Positions 1-9,091 of a stretch of DNA of 64,000 bases are shown in pieces. This stretch comes from Chryseobacterium sp. G0162 (GTDB taxonomy: Bacteria > Bacteroidota > Bacteroidia > Flavobacteriales > Weeksellaceae), in contig NZ_CP033922.1 in assembly GCF_003815715.1 (NCBI RefSeq), positions 4,760,001-4,824,000 of the forward strand, written 5' to 3'. Both the position numbers and the translations under genes were made by a program. The notes beneath the pieces were generated by a model, which was not told the origin of the DNA, made no database searches, and saw only the letters and a list, made by a program, of their open reading frames with translations. Every line of letters begins with the position of its first letter. Within the stretch, counting starts at the first letter, position 1.

Positions 1-2283
1 GGATCCATGGATGGTGACCCGCCGGCAGCAATGCGTTATACTGAAGCAAGGTTGAAAAAAATCTCTGATGAGGTTCTTTCTGACCTTGATAAAGAAACTG
101 TTGATTTCCAGAATAACTTCGATGACAGCTTACAGGAACCGACTGTAATGCCTACAAAGGTTCCTAACCTTTTGGTAAACGGAGCTTCAGGTATTGCTGT
201 AGGGATGGCAACCAATATGGCGCCACACAACCTTTCTGAATCTGTAGATGCCATTTGTGCATATATTGATAATAAAGAAATTACGATCGATGAGTTGATG
301 CAGCATATTGTTGCTCCGGATTTCCCAACAGGAGGTATCATTTATGGATACGACGGAGTAAGAGATGCATTCCATACAGGTAGAGGTAGAGTTGTTCTGA
401 GAGCAAAAGTTAATTTCGAAGAAATCGGAAACAGAAATGCAATTATCGTAACAGAAGTTCCTTACCAGGTAAATAAGGCGGAAATGATCGCCAGAACTGC
501 GGAACTTGTTAAAGATGAGAAAATTCCTGGTATCCACGAGATCAGAGATGAATCGGACAGAAAAGGACTTCGTGTGGTATATGAATTGAAAAACGATGCA
601 ATTCCGAACGTAGTTCTAAACCTTTTATATAAATATACAGCTCTTCAGACTTCTTTCAGCGTAAATAACATTGCGTTGGTACATGGAAGACCAGAACAAT
701 TGAATCTTAAAGATATCATTCATCACTTTGTAGAGCACAGACATGAGGTAATTGTAAGAAGAACTCAGTTTGAGCTTAAAAAAGCAAAAGAAAGAGCACA
801 TATTCTTGAAGGGTTCATGAAGGTGATTGGAGGTCAGGATGCTTTAGACAGAGCAATTTCAATCATTCGTCACAGTGCTAATCCTCAGGCTGCAAAAGAA
901 GGCCTGATCGAAGCATTTGAACTTTCAGAAATTCAGGCTCAGGCAATTCTTGATCTTAGATTAGCTCGTCTTACCGGAATGGAGCTTGATAAGATCCGTG
1001 ATGAATATGATGCAATTATGAAAGAGATTGCTAATTTGGAAGATATTCTTGCGAGTGAACCAAGAAGATTCCAGATTATCAAGGAGGAGCTGATCGAAAT
1101 CAAAGAAAAATATGGTGACGAAAGAAGAACTGAAATTGATTATTCAGGAGGAGAAATGTCTATTGAAGATATTATTCCAAATGAATCAGTAGTCCTTACA
1201 ATCTCTCACGCAGGATATGTTAAGAGAACTTCACTTTCAGAATATAAAATTCAGAGTAGAGGAGGTGTAGGAAACAAAGCAGCTACAACAAGGGATTCTG
1301 ACTTCCTTGAATATATTGTATCTGCAACGAACCACCAATATATGTTATTCTTTACCGAAAAAGGTAGATGTTACTGGTTAAGAGTATTTGAAATTCCTGA
1401 AGGCTCTAAAACGGCAAAAGGAAGGGCGGTACAGAATCTTATCAACATTGAACCGGATGATAAAATCAAAGCATATATTAGAACCAACAACCTGAAAGAC
1501 TCTGAATATGTAAACCAAATGAGTGTAGTAATGGTAACTAAAAACGGTACCATCAAGAAAACATCATTGGAAGCGTATTCAAGACCAAGGGTAAATGGAG
1601 TAAATGCTATTGAAATTAGAGATAATGACCAATTATTAGGAGCTTACCTTACAAATGGTACTTCCCAGATCATGATTGCTACTAAAAATGGTAAGTGTAT
1701 CCGTTTCCCTGAAGAAAAAGTAAGAGAAGTAGGTAGAGGCTCTATTGGGGTACGTGGTATTGCGATGGAAGACAATGATGAAGCTATTGGTATGATTGTT
1801 GTGAATGACGTAGAGAACGAAACCGTACTTGTAGTATCTGAAAAAGGATATGGTAAGAGAACTGCGGTAGAAGACTATAGAATTACAAACAGAGGAGGGA
1901 AAGGAGTTATCACCCTAAACATTACCGAGAAAACAGGAAATCTGATTGCTATTCAAAACGTAACAGACGAAGATGGATTGATGATTATCAATAAGTCTGG
2001 TGTTGCTATCAGAATGGGAATGGATGAAATGAGAGTGATGGGTAGAAATACACAAGGGGTAAAACTAATCAATCTTAAGAAGAATGACGAAATTGCAGCC
2101 ATTGCAAAAGTAGAAATGGATAAAGATGTAGAAGAAGATTCTGAAGAGATGGATGGTATTGAAGGAGTTGACGAAACTGAAGGAGAAGTTCAGGAAGGAA
2201 TGGAGTCCTTATTTGATAACCTGGAAAATGATAATACAAACCCTCAGGCTGAGGAAGATGAGAATTCTGGTTCTGAAGAATAA
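1..2283 (+). CDS. gyrA: DNA gyrase subunit A, 5' end missing
   Basis: Type II topoisomerase A subunit, which with GyrB introduces negative supercoils. The reading frame is open from base 1, so the window cuts the gene; roughly the first 110 residues, including the quinolone-resistance region, are absent. The motif AAMRYTE near the left edge carries the catalytic DNA-breaking tyrosine (codon 37-39). A coiled coil/tower region follows, then the C-terminal beta-pinwheel with repeated blades. A GyrA-box-like segment (NRGGKG, around 1890) favours GyrA over ParC. The last ~50 residues are strongly acidic, a variable regulatory tail in other gyrases. The ATG at base 7 is internal, not the true start. 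A TPR gene follows 27 bases downstream. Confidence 0.97.
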   Translation, partial: GSMDGDPPAAMRYTEARLKKISDEVLSDLDKETVDFQNNFDDSLQEPTVMPTKVPNLLVNGASGIAVGMATNMAPHNLSESVDAICAYIDNKEITIDELMQHIVAPDFPTGGIIYGYDGVRDAFHTGRGRVVLRAKVNFEEIGNRNAIIVTEVPYQVNKAEMIARTAELVKDEKIPGIHEIRDESDRKGLRVVYELKNDAIPNVVLNLLYKYTALQTSFSVNNIALVHGRPEQLNLKDIIHHFVEHRHEVIVRRTQFELKKAKERAHILEGFMKVIGGQDALDRAISIIRHSANPQAAKEGLIEAFELSEIQAQAILDLRLARLTGMELDKIRDEYDAIMKEIANLEDILASEPRRFQIIKEELIEIKEKYGDERRTEIDYSGGEMSIEDIIPNESVVLTISHAGYVKRTSLSEYKIQSRGGVGNKAATTRDSDFLEYIVSATNHQYMLFFTEKGRCYWLRVFEIPEGSKTAKGRAVQNLINIEPDDKIKAYIRTNNLKDSEYVNQMSVVMVTKNGTIKKTSLEAYSRPRVNGVNAIEIRDNDQLLGAYLTNGTSQIMIATKNGKCIRFPEEKVREVGRGSIGVRGIAMEDNDEAIGMIVVNDVENETVLVVSEKGYGKRTAVEDYRITNRGGKGVITLNITEKTGNLIAIQNVTDEDGLMIINKSGVAIRMGMDEMRVMGRNTQGVKLINLKKNDEIAAIAKVEMDKDVEEDSEEMDGIEGVDETEGEVQEGMESLFDNLENDNTNPQAEEDENSGSEE

Positions 2284-2310
2284 ATGTACAATTAATATAA
2301 AATAGTTATT

Positions 2311-3336
2311 ATGAAGAAACTAATTTTAGGTATGGCGATCGTAGCATCTGCTTTTGTTTTTGGGCAGAAAGGAGATGTAAATGCTAAGCTTCAGGCTGCT
2401 AACAAAGCTGCTATGGATGCATATAATGCAAAAAATTATACAGCTGCAGCACCTAAGTTTGTAGAAGTTTACGACTTATTGAAAGCGAATGGTCAGGATA
2501 ATAAGATATATATGTATTATTCAGGACTTAGTCATGCATTAGCTAACGAAAGTGATCCGGCTATTAAAATATACACAGACCTTATAAATTCCGGATTTAC
2601 AGGAGTAGAAACAACTTATACTGCTAAAGAAAAGAAAAGCGGAAATGTAGTAAACTTGGATAAAGCTACTTGGGAGCTTATGAAAAAGAATTCTGATTAT
2701 TCTGATTTCAAAACTGAGCAGTCCGCAGGAGTAGAAGTAGATTTATATGAAACTTTATCTTTATTGCTTCTTAATGCTAAAAAATCAAATGAAGCTCTTG
2801 TAATCATTGAAAAAGGATTGGCTAAATATCCTAACAATGCCAAGTTGAAAGAAAGTCAGACAACGGCTTATCTTCAATCTGGAAACATGGATAAATTTGT
2901 TACTAATTTGAAAGAACAATTAGCGAAGAATCCTAATGATGCAACCAACTGGTATAACCTTGGAGTAATGCAGGCAAAAACTCCGGCTACAGTTAATGAT
3001 GCTTTAGAATCATTCAAAAAAGCAATTGAACTTAAACCTGATTTTGCAAACGCTTATCAGAACCTTGTATATACTACCATTGGAGATGACTCTAAAATTG
3101 TAGCCGATATCAATGCGCTGAGAAAGGACAAGCCGGATGAAGCTACTAAATTAATTGATGCAAGAAGAGAAAGATTTGCAAAAGCTTTACCATTTGCAGA
3201 AAGCTGGTATAAAGCAGATCCTAAGAATATTGATGCAGTTAGTACACTAAAGGAAATTTATGTAGTAACTAAAAATATGGATAAAGTTAAAGAAATGAAA
3301 GCTAAAGAAGCTGAGCTAAGCGCAGCAGCGAAGTAA
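2311..3336 (+). CDS. secreted tetratricopeptide-repeat protein
   Basis: A 341-residue protein with an N-terminal signal peptide (MKKLILGMAIVASAFVFGQ), so periplasmic or envelope-located. The body is built of helical TPR-like repeats; the clearest is around residues 210-250, with NWYNLGVMQAK and FKKAIELKPDFANAYQNL. The C-terminus is lysine/alanine-rich and helical. No catalytic motif is visible, and TPR proteins usually act as protein-binding scaffolds. It begins 27 bases after gyrA and may be co-transcribed with it. A strong terminator follows. The specific partner is unknown. Confidence 0.85.
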   Translation: MKKLILGMAIVASAFVFGQKGDVNAKLQAANKAAMDAYNAKNYTAAAPKFVEVYDLLKANGQDNKIYMYYSGLSHALANESDPAIKIYTDLINSGFTGVETTYTAKEKKSGNVVNLDKATWELMKKNSDYSDFKTEQSAGVEVDLYETLSLLLLNAKKSNEALVIIEKGLAKYPNNAKLKESQTTAYLQSGNMDKFVTNLKEQLAKNPNDATNWYNLGVMQAKTPATVNDALESFKKAIELKPDFANAYQNLVYTTIGDDSKIVADINALRKDKPDEATKLIDARRERFAKALPFAESWYKADPKNIDAVSTLKEIYVVTKNMDKVKEMKAKEAELSAAAK

Positions 3337-3358
3337 TCATTAATAATTTAATAATAAA

Positions 3359-3390
3359 AAGCCGAAACATCAGTGTTTCGGCTTTTGTTT
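3359..3390 (+). terminator. Rho-independent terminator after the TPR gene
   Basis: An 11-bp perfect stem (AAGCCGAAACA / TGTTTCGGCTT) with a 4-base loop, followed by a T-rich tail. It closes the gyrA-TPR unit. Confidence 0.9.
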
Positions 3391-3494
3391 TTAGCAAAAA
3401 TCAAGATTCATTGCCTAAAATTTATCATTCAAAATTTCTATTCTTTCTGAAGAGGATCGGTAAATTTCATCCCTAGAAATTCTCTGCAATTCCG

Positions 3495-3502
3495 TATCTT
3501 TG
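3495..3502 (+). promoter_or_regulatory. promoter -7 box for menB
   Basis: TATCTTTG matches the Bacteroidetes -7 consensus TAnnTTTG and lies 17 bases upstream of the menB ATG. No clear TTG -33 element is seen at the expected distance, so this is a half-match. Confidence 0.5.
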
Positions 3503-3519
3503 AGAAAAATTTTACCAAA

Positions 3520-4356
3520 ATGATCGAGTGGAAAACCGCTAAGGAATACGAAGATATTACCTATAAAAAATGTAATGGTGTAGCGAGAATTGCTTTTAAC
3601 AGACCGGAAGTACGTAATGCATTCAGACCAAAGACAACCTCAGAATTATATGATGCCTTTTATGACGCCTCTGAAGACCCTTCAATAGGTGTTGTTTTGC
3701 TTTCAGGAGAAGGACCAAGTCCGAAAGACGGCGGTTGGGCTTTCTGTAGTGGAGGAGATCAGAAAGCAAGAGGAGACCAGGGGTATGTTGGAGAAGATGG
3801 AAGACATCGTTTAAATATTCTGGAAGTTCAGCGTTTGATCCGATTCATGCCGAAAGTGGTAATTGCAGTAGTTCCGGGATGGGCTGTTGGAGGTGGACAT
3901 TCACTTCATGTAGTATGTGACTTAACTTTAGCGAGTGAAGAGCATGCTATTTTCAAGCAAACTGATGCTGATGTGACAAGTTTTGATGGTGGTTACGGAT
4001 CGGCTTACCTGGCAAAAATGGTTGGACAGAAAAAAGCCCGTGAAATATTCTTTTTAGGACGAAATTATTCCGCCCAGGAAGCATTTGAAATGGGAATGGT
4101 AAACAAAGTAGTTCCTCATGCAGAATTAGAAGATACAGCTTATGAATGGGCTCAGGAAATCTTAGGAAAATCCCCAATGTCTATCAGAATGCTGAAATTT
4201 GCAATGAACCTTACCGATGACGGAATGGTTGGACAGCAGGTGTTTGCAGGAGAGGCAACCCGTTTAGCTTATATGACCGAAGAAGCTAAGGAAGGAAGAA
4301 ATGCGTTTCTTGAAAAAAGAAAACCGAATTTCGGAGAAGATCAATGGATATCATAA
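3520..4356 (+). CDS. menB: 1,4-dihydroxy-2-naphthoyl-CoA synthase
   Basis: Crotonase-fold enzyme that closes the second ring in menaquinone synthesis (o-succinylbenzoyl-CoA to 1,4-dihydroxy-2-naphthoyl-CoA). The 278-residue length is usual. Visible motifs: FNRPEVRNAFRP; the oxyanion-hole region SGGDQKARG and GWAVGGGHSLHVVCD; and QTDADVTSFDGGYGSAY, typical of MenB. Residue 149 is Asp (QTD) where bicarbonate-dependent type I enzymes such as that of E. coli have Gly (QTG), placing it in the bicarbonate-independent type II group. The C-terminal EEAKEGRNAFLEKRKP is conserved in the family. menA follows 74 bases later, supporting a menaquinone cluster. Confidence 0.96.
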   Translation: MIEWKTAKEYEDITYKKCNGVARIAFNRPEVRNAFRPKTTSELYDAFYDASEDPSIGVVLLSGEGPSPKDGGWAFCSGGDQKARGDQGYVGEDGRHRLNILEVQRLIRFMPKVVIAVVPGWAVGGGHSLHVVCDLTLASEEHAIFKQTDADVTSFDGGYGSAYLAKMVGQKKAREIFFLGRNYSAQEAFEMGMVNKVVPHAELEDTAYEWAQEILGKSPMSIRMLKFAMNLTDDGMVGQQVFAGEATRLAYMTEEAKEGRNAFLEKRKPNFGEDQWIS

Positions 4357-4361
4357 CATTG

Positions 4362-4420
4362 GTAATGAGTAATAAATAAGAAGCAATTTTTTTCATTATT
4401 TATTACCCATTGCTCATTAC
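4362..4420. repeat. imperfect inverted repeat between menB and menA
   Basis: Arms resembling GTAATGAGTAATAAATAA and its complement (TTATTTATTACCCATTGCTCATTAC) flank a short T-rich loop. The right part (GCTCATTACTTATAAATTT) recurs almost exactly before the gene at 20292, so it looks like a dispersed intergenic element. It may also weaken read-through. Confidence 0.6.
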
Positions 4421-4430
4421 TTATAAATTT

Positions 4431-5360
4431 ATGACTGATTGGATAAAAGCCGCAAGGCTAAGAACTTTACCGCTGTCATTAAGCGGGATTATTATGGGAG
4501 CTTTCATTGCCAAATGGAGGTTATACAGAGAAGGCGGAACCTGGGATTGGAAAATTTTTGCATTAGCCCTTTTGGTAACCCTTTTATATCAGATTTTATC
4601 AAACTATGCCAACGATTATGGCGATGGGGTAAAAGGAACTGATGCAAAGAGAATCAATGAAGCAGAGGCAAGAGCTGTAGCCTCAGGAAAAATTACAGCA
4701 AAGCAGATGAAAAATGCTGTTATTCTTTTTTCGGCGTTATCATTTGTTGCTACAATTGCGTTGTTGTATGTGGCTTTCATTCCAAACTATATGAATGAAT
4801 TCTATATTTTTATAGGTTTGGGAGTAGCATGTATTTTGGCTGCAATCGGATATACAGTAGGGAAGAAGCCTTACGGATATATGGGATTGGGAGATATTTT
4901 TGTATTTATCTTCTTTGGATTGGTTTCCGTATGCGGAAGTTATTTCCTGTTTACAAAAACATTTAGCTGGGATATGCTGTTACCGGGAACTGCAGTAGGA
5001 ATGATGAGTATGGCTGTTCTGAACCTTAACAATATGAGAGATATCGAAAGTGATAAGCTATCAGGAAAGAATAGTTTCGCATTAAGAATCGGATTCAAAA
5101 ATGCAATGATCTATGAAATGATCCTTTTACAGCTTCCATTGGTACTCATCCTTATCTTTTTAGGAGTAAACGGATTTATACAACAGCAAAATTACTATGT
5201 ATTCATTGTAATGATCCTATTGTTTCCATTAGCAAAACTGAGAAGAAATATCATGTCGGTAAAAGAGCCGAAAGAATTAGATCAATATTTAAAGCAGGTT
5301 GGAATTATGACGTTTGTAATGGCTATTCTTACAGCTGCCGGACTTAATTTATTTAACTAA
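4431..5360 (+). CDS. menA: 1,4-dihydroxy-2-naphthoate polyprenyltransferase
   Basis: UbiA-family integral membrane enzyme that attaches the polyprenyl chain to dihydroxynaphthoate, giving demethylmenaquinone. It has 309 residues and about 8-9 hydrophobic segments. The two Asp-rich prenyl-diphosphate/Mg motifs are visible: NDYGDGVKGTD (near residue 65) and NNMRDIESDK (near residue 200). The ATG at 4431 (MTDWIKAARLRTLPLS) fits the family N-terminus; a TTG 21 bases upstream lies in the inverted repeat and is unlikely. It is close to menB and 17 bases from the SRPBCC gene. Confidence 0.94.
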   Translation: MTDWIKAARLRTLPLSLSGIIMGAFIAKWRLYREGGTWDWKIFALALLVTLLYQILSNYANDYGDGVKGTDAKRINEAEARAVASGKITAKQMKNAVILFSALSFVATIALLYVAFIPNYMNEFYIFIGLGVACILAAIGYTVGKKPYGYMGLGDIFVFIFFGLVSVCGSYFLFTKTFSWDMLLPGTAVGMMSMAVLNLNNMRDIESDKLSGKNSFALRIGFKNAMIYEMILLQLPLVLILIFLGVNGFIQQQNYYVFIVMILLFPLAKLRRNIMSVKEPKELDQYLKQVGIMTFVMAILTAAGLNLFN

Positions 5361-5377
5361 ATCTAAAATAGTATATC

Positions 5378-5824
5378 ATGAGTTCCAATGTCTATGTTGA
5401 AGCGCAAATGCTTATCAGAAAACCGATTGAAGATGTTTTTGAAGCATTTATCAATCCTGAAGTAACTACTAATTTCTGGTTTACCAAATCTACCGGAAAA
5501 TTAGAAGAAGGAAAAACGGTAACCTGGGAGTGGGAAATGTATGGTGTGAAAAACGTGGTAAACGTGCATCAGATTATTTCGAACCAACTGATTAAAACAG
5601 AATGGGGAGAGCCTTCAGTACATGTAGACTATGAGTTTAAAACCATGGAAAACGGAACTCTTGTTGTGATTAAAAGCTATGGATTCAGCCAGACGGGTGA
5701 AGATCTCCTAAGACAGATTAACGACAATACAGGTGGTTTTACGACGGTTTTAGACGGTTGCAAAGCTTATCTGGAACATGGAATTAATTTGAGGCTTATT
5801 GAAGATAAGTTCCCATCGAAATAA
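5378..5824 (+). CDS. SRPBCC (START/AHSA1-like) domain protein
   Basis: A 148-residue soluble protein with the AHSA1-type helix-grip fold: YVEAQMLIRKPIEDVFEAFINPEVTTNFWF at the start, the strand GKTVTWEWEMYG in the middle, and a long C-terminal helix (LRQINDNTGGFTTVLDGCKAYLEHGI). Such proteins bind hydrophobic ligands or act as chaperone activators, and the exact role is not deducible here. It lies 17 bases after menA, probably in the same transcript; a link with quinone metabolism is only inferred from position. Confidence 0.8.
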   Translation: MSSNVYVEAQMLIRKPIEDVFEAFINPEVTTNFWFTKSTGKLEEGKTVTWEWEMYGVKNVVNVHQIISNQLIKTEWGEPSVHVDYEFKTMENGTLVVIKSYGFSQTGEDLLRQINDNTGGFTTVLDGCKAYLEHGINLRLIEDKFPSK

Positions 5825-5965
5825 TTAGAGTAAATAAATAACGCTTTGCGTTTTAAAAAAACACGGATGGCACGAATCTTTTCGCGAATGTCACTCACCT
5901 TATGGTGTTATTTGTGAAAGCATTTGAGTCATTTGTGTTTAATAATAATTGAAATTAAACTTACA

Positions 5966-6652
5966 ATGAAAATACAATTTTTAGGGCAAAATTGTTTTCT
6001 GTTCACCTACAAGGACAAAACAATTTTAAGTGACCCTTTCTACAACTACAAAAAAGCGGAATCAGGTTTTGATATTGCCGCTCAAAAAATCGACTACATC
6101 CTGTTGACCCATGCCCATGGAGACCATATTGCAGATGTAGCAGAAGTATTACAGCATTATCCTGAAGCAACCGTAATTGGAGTGCCGGAAGTATGTGGAT
6201 ATTTTACACAAGCTAAAAATAAAGATGATGTGAACTTAGGAGGATCGGCAAAAATCGACGATCTTAAAATTTCTATGGTTCCGGCTCATCATACAAGTTC
6301 TTTCCCAGATGGGAGCTATGGTGGTGTTCCTGTAGGCTATATTTTCAGATTACCTGAAGGTAAGAATGTGTATTTAGCTGGAGATACAGGTGTAATGGCA
6401 GATATGGAGCTATTCCCAAGATTATACGGGAATATTGATCTTTCTATCCTTCCAATCGGGAGCCATTATACAATGTGCCCAAGAAAAGCATCTTTTGCCG
6501 CAGCAGAATTATTAAAGACTCCAAAAGTAATCGGATGTCACTTTGATACGTTTCCAGCTATTGAGATCAATCATGAAAGTGCATTAAAGCATTTCGCTGA
6601 TAAAAATGTAGAACTTGTTTTACCAAAATTAGGAGAAACGTTCGAATTTTAA
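5966..6652 (+). CDS. UPF0173-type metal-dependent hydrolase (metallo-beta-lactamase fold)
   Basis: A 228-residue cytoplasmic protein. The metal-binding motif THAHGDH (HxHxDH) is near residue 49, and further ligands are suggested by PAHHTS, LAGDTG and IGCHFDTFP. This is the layout of the UPF0173/YtkL family, whose substrate is not generally known. The start MKIQFLGQNC at 5966 fits the family; an in-frame ATG 42 bases upstream would add a non-conserved tail coded by an AT-rich spacer. The spacer 5825-5965 carries a degenerate cacggatggcacgaat-type dispersed motif. Confidence 0.88.
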   Translation: MKIQFLGQNCFLFTYKDKTILSDPFYNYKKAESGFDIAAQKIDYILLTHAHGDHIADVAEVLQHYPEATVIGVPEVCGYFTQAKNKDDVNLGGSAKIDDLKISMVPAHHTSSFPDGSYGGVPVGYIFRLPEGKNVYLAGDTGVMADMELFPRLYGNIDLSILPIGSHYTMCPRKASFAAAELLKTPKVIGCHFDTFPAIEINHESALKHFADKNVELVLPKLGETFEF

Positions 6653-6772
6653 TCGATAATAAGACTGAGGTAATATAATAATTAGAAAAATGAAACAGAT
6701 GCGTAAGGTATTAAAAACAAAAAAAGATAATTATTCAATTACCTCTCTCTTCACTTTAAACCAAAAAAAAAT

Positions 6773-6865
6773 GGCAAGCTACCTAAATCACACCGCTACG
6801 ACCGATTACCTTTGCTGCGTTCCCACCCTGGAGGATTCTCAGGAGCTGGTTGTTTAGGACTTGCC
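6773..6865 (-). ncRNA. ffs: signal recognition particle RNA (4.5S type)
   Basis: Read on the minus strand, the region contains TCCAGGGTGGGAACGCAGCA and then AAGGTAA, which matches the conserved SRP helix 8 (GGAA-type tetraloop and the following AGCA internal loop). The outer ends pair: 5' GGCAAGTCCTAAA with 3' TTTAGGTAGCTTGCC, closing a single long hairpin of about 93 nt. A run of T residues follows the 3' end on this strand (complement of the A-run 6763-6770), consistent with termination. It pairs with Ffh to target membrane proteins. Exact ends are inferred from base pairing. It is antisense to a spurious plus-strand reading frame. Confidence 0.88.
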
Positions 6866-6997
6866 GTTGCAAAGGTAGGAAATATTTGTAAACTTCAAAA
6901 CTTTATTAAAGAAAATTTGTCGAAAAAATGCAGTAGTAGAGCTAATCAGCTGACATTTAGGAGGATAATTTTTCAACTTTTTTCTAAAAATTTAAAC

Positions 6998-7600
6998 ATG
7001 ACGAAAAGTCCATCAACACTAGGAATTATACTTTTTATCGCTACAATGATCGTTTTTTTTGTAGTGTACACTTTTTTTTCAGGAATCAATTATTTTGATA
7101 TCTCACTGAAAGCTAATGCTTTCGTATTGCCTGTTCTGTATGCAGGAGCTGCATTCTGGTCTGTAAAAATCTATTGGAACAACCATAGAGTGGTCACTTT
7201 TAGGGAAGCTTTCAAAAGAGCATTCGTTCCGATGTTCATCGGAGGAATTCTTTCGATTTTCAGTATTTATGCTTTTTTAAACTTTGCAGATACCGATGCA
7301 AAAAAGCTCTTGAACTATCAATATGTTCAAAGACAGAAGTCGGAATTGGATACAGAATATACCTCTGCGAGAAAAATTTTAAAGCATCAGAAAGATATTG
7401 AAGAGCTGGATCAGAAGTATAATGAGAGGCTTCAGAGCTTCAGTCCGGAAGCTGTAAAAGGAAAAGATATGCTTACCGCAAGTCATTTTTCAGGATATTT
7501 TGCAGCAATTCTTATATTTTACGTAGTTTTGTCGGTGTTTTTCGGAGCATTTTTCAGAACAAGAAGTATCTATCAGCCCGAAGAAACAAATCAAGACTAA
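6998..7600 (+). CDS. DUF4199 membrane protein
   Basis: A 200-residue inner-membrane protein with four predicted membrane segments: residues ~8-28, 40-57, 75-95 and a last one near 165-187. A charged, helical loop of ~60 residues (LDTEYTSARKILKHQKDIEELD) lies before the last. This layout matches the DUF4199 family of Bacteroidetes; its function is unknown. The ATG at 6998 (MTKSPSTLG) is chosen because the reading frame upstream runs through the SRP RNA gene. It lies 16 bases before a GT2 glycosyltransferase, an association that may mean they work together. Confidence 0.85.
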   Translation: MTKSPSTLGIILFIATMIVFFVVYTFFSGINYFDISLKANAFVLPVLYAGAAFWSVKIYWNNHRVVTFREAFKRAFVPMFIGGILSIFSIYAFLNFADTDAKKLLNYQYVQRQKSELDTEYTSARKILKHQKDIEELDQKYNERLQSFSPEAVKGKDMLTASHFSGYFAAILIFYVVLSVFFGAFFRTRSIYQPEETNQD

Positions 7601-7616
7601 TTTTTATTAAAATTAA

Positions 7617-8567
7617 ATGAACTTATCTATAGTTATTCCGTTACTGAACGAAGAAGACTCTCTGGAAGAGCTTTTTTCAAGGATTGATAAAGTCTGCCAA
7701 ACCAATAGCTTATCTTACGAGATCTGGTTTGTGGACGATGGAAGTACGGATTTATCGTGGAGTATTATTGAGAACTTAAAAGTACAGTACCCTCAAATCC
7801 ACGCGATTAAATTTTCCCGAAATTATGGGAAATCACAGGCTCTTCATGCCGCTTTTGAAAGAACAAACGGAGATGTGGTAATTACCATGGATGCAGACTT
7901 ACAGGATTTTCCGGAAGAGATTCCGGAACTGTACAATATGGTGATTCATGATAATTACGATATTGTTTCCGGTTGGAAAAAGAAACGTTTTGATAATGTA
8001 ATGACGAAAAATATTCCGTCAAAACTATTCAACGCAGCGGCAAGAAAAGTTTCAGGAGTTTATCTTCACGATTTCAACTGTGGTTTGAAAGCTTACAAAA
8101 GACAAGTGGTAAAATCTGTAGATGTATATGGAGACATGCATCGTTACATTCCGGTATTGGCTGCCAATGCAGGATTCAGAAGAATTACGGAAAAAGAGGT
8201 ACAGCATCAGGCAAGACCTTACGGAACTTCAAAATTCGGAACGGAAAGATTTGTTAGAGGATTTTTAGATCTGGTAACTCTTTGGTTTGTAAGTCGTTTT
8301 GGAGGAAGGCCTATGCATTTTTTCGGAGCGGTAGGAACCGTGATGTTCATCTTTGGTTTCCTTTCAGCACTGTGGCTGGGAGTATCCAAACTGATTGATG
8401 TAGCCAGAGGAATTTATGGCCACTTAATCACTAATAATCCTTGGTTCTACATTGCTTTAACCATGATGATTATGGGAACGTTATTGTTTGTAGCGGGATT
8501 CCTGGGAGAAATGATTATCAGGACAAATCGTGAGCATAAGAATTATAATATTGATGAAGTGATATAG
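7617..8567 (+). CDS. family 2 glycosyltransferase, dolichol-phosphate-mannose-synthase-like
   Basis: A 316-residue protein with an N-terminal GT-A domain: LSIVIPLLNEEDSLEELF, FVDDGSTD and the metal-binding TMDADLQDFPEE. Two membrane segments follow at the C-terminus (around residues 235-262 and 280-300). This is the layout of polyisoprenyl-phosphate glycosyltransferases that load one sugar onto undecaprenyl phosphate for later use in the periplasm. Sugar and acceptor are not determined. It follows the DUF4199 gene and precedes a terminator. Confidence 0.9.
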   Translation: MNLSIVIPLLNEEDSLEELFSRIDKVCQTNSLSYEIWFVDDGSTDLSWSIIENLKVQYPQIHAIKFSRNYGKSQALHAAFERTNGDVVITMDADLQDFPEEIPELYNMVIHDNYDIVSGWKKKRFDNVMTKNIPSKLFNAAARKVSGVYLHDFNCGLKAYKRQVVKSVDVYGDMHRYIPVLAANAGFRRITEKEVQHQARPYGTSKFGTERFVRGFLDLVTLWFVSRFGGRPMHFFGAVGTVMFIFGFLSALWLGVSKLIDVARGIYGHLITNNPWFYIALTMMIMGTLLFVAGFLGEMIIRTNREHKNYNIDEVI

Positions 8568-8607
8568 TGAATTAAAATAACTGTATTATATCAATTTAAA
8601 ATAATGG

Positions 8608-8647
8608 AATCCCTCAGGAAGAAATAGTCTTTTTGAGGGATTTTTTC
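8608..8647 (+). terminator. terminator after the GT2 gene
   Basis: Stem AATCCCTCA / TGAGGGATT with a ~17-base loop, followed by TTTTTT. Confidence 0.75.
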
Positions 8648-8704
8648 TGATCTCAGCTTCCTGACTTTTGGAACTGATTCTTTATTTTCCGATATTAGTG
8701 TAAG

Positions 8705-9058
8705 ATGAAAAAATAATTTATCTTATCGCATTCCTGTTGTGCATTAATACATTAGCACAGCCCTCCAAACCTTATACTCTTGTGTATAAGGTGAATAAGA
8801 TGATTGATAAAGAAGGATATGTTGCTGATGAAAAAGCGGATAAAAAAGATGAAGTGAAGATCAGGAAACACATTTACGGATATAATGCCAAAAAAGATCG
8901 TGTGGTCTATTTATAGTTTTTATAATTCAGAAGTCACAGAGAATGGAGAATCAGCATTGTATACCCTTGAAAAAAAAGCAGATAAAATAAAATTGAACTT
9001 TAAGGGAAGTTATGAAATGAATGTTACTCTCATTATTGATCAGAGAACTTTGCGTTAA
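8705..9058 (+). pseudogene. decayed secreted-protein gene with two frame breaks
   Basis: The ATG at 8705 is followed at once by a stop (atg aaa aaa taa). Shifting frame gives an intact signal peptide (KKIIYLIAFLLCINTLAQ) and about 60 further residues (PYTLVYKVNKMIDKEGYVADE and so on) up to a stop at ~8916. A second shift opens the rest (FYNSEVTENGESALYTLE ... INQRTLR-like end) to the stop at 9058. Together it would code for about 115 residues of a small exported protein of unknown function. The breaks could be real or sequencing errors; the first lies in an A-run. Confidence 0.65.
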
Positions 9059-9091
9059 AATTAAATAAGTCCTATATAAAGAATATAAAGA

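Noticed and set aside
6690..6857. Plus-strand open frame of ~55 codons from an ATG at 6690 (MKQMRKVLKTKKD...)
   Set aside because: It runs through the SRP RNA gene on the other strand; the translated part has no protein-like features and the RNA pairing explains the sequence better.
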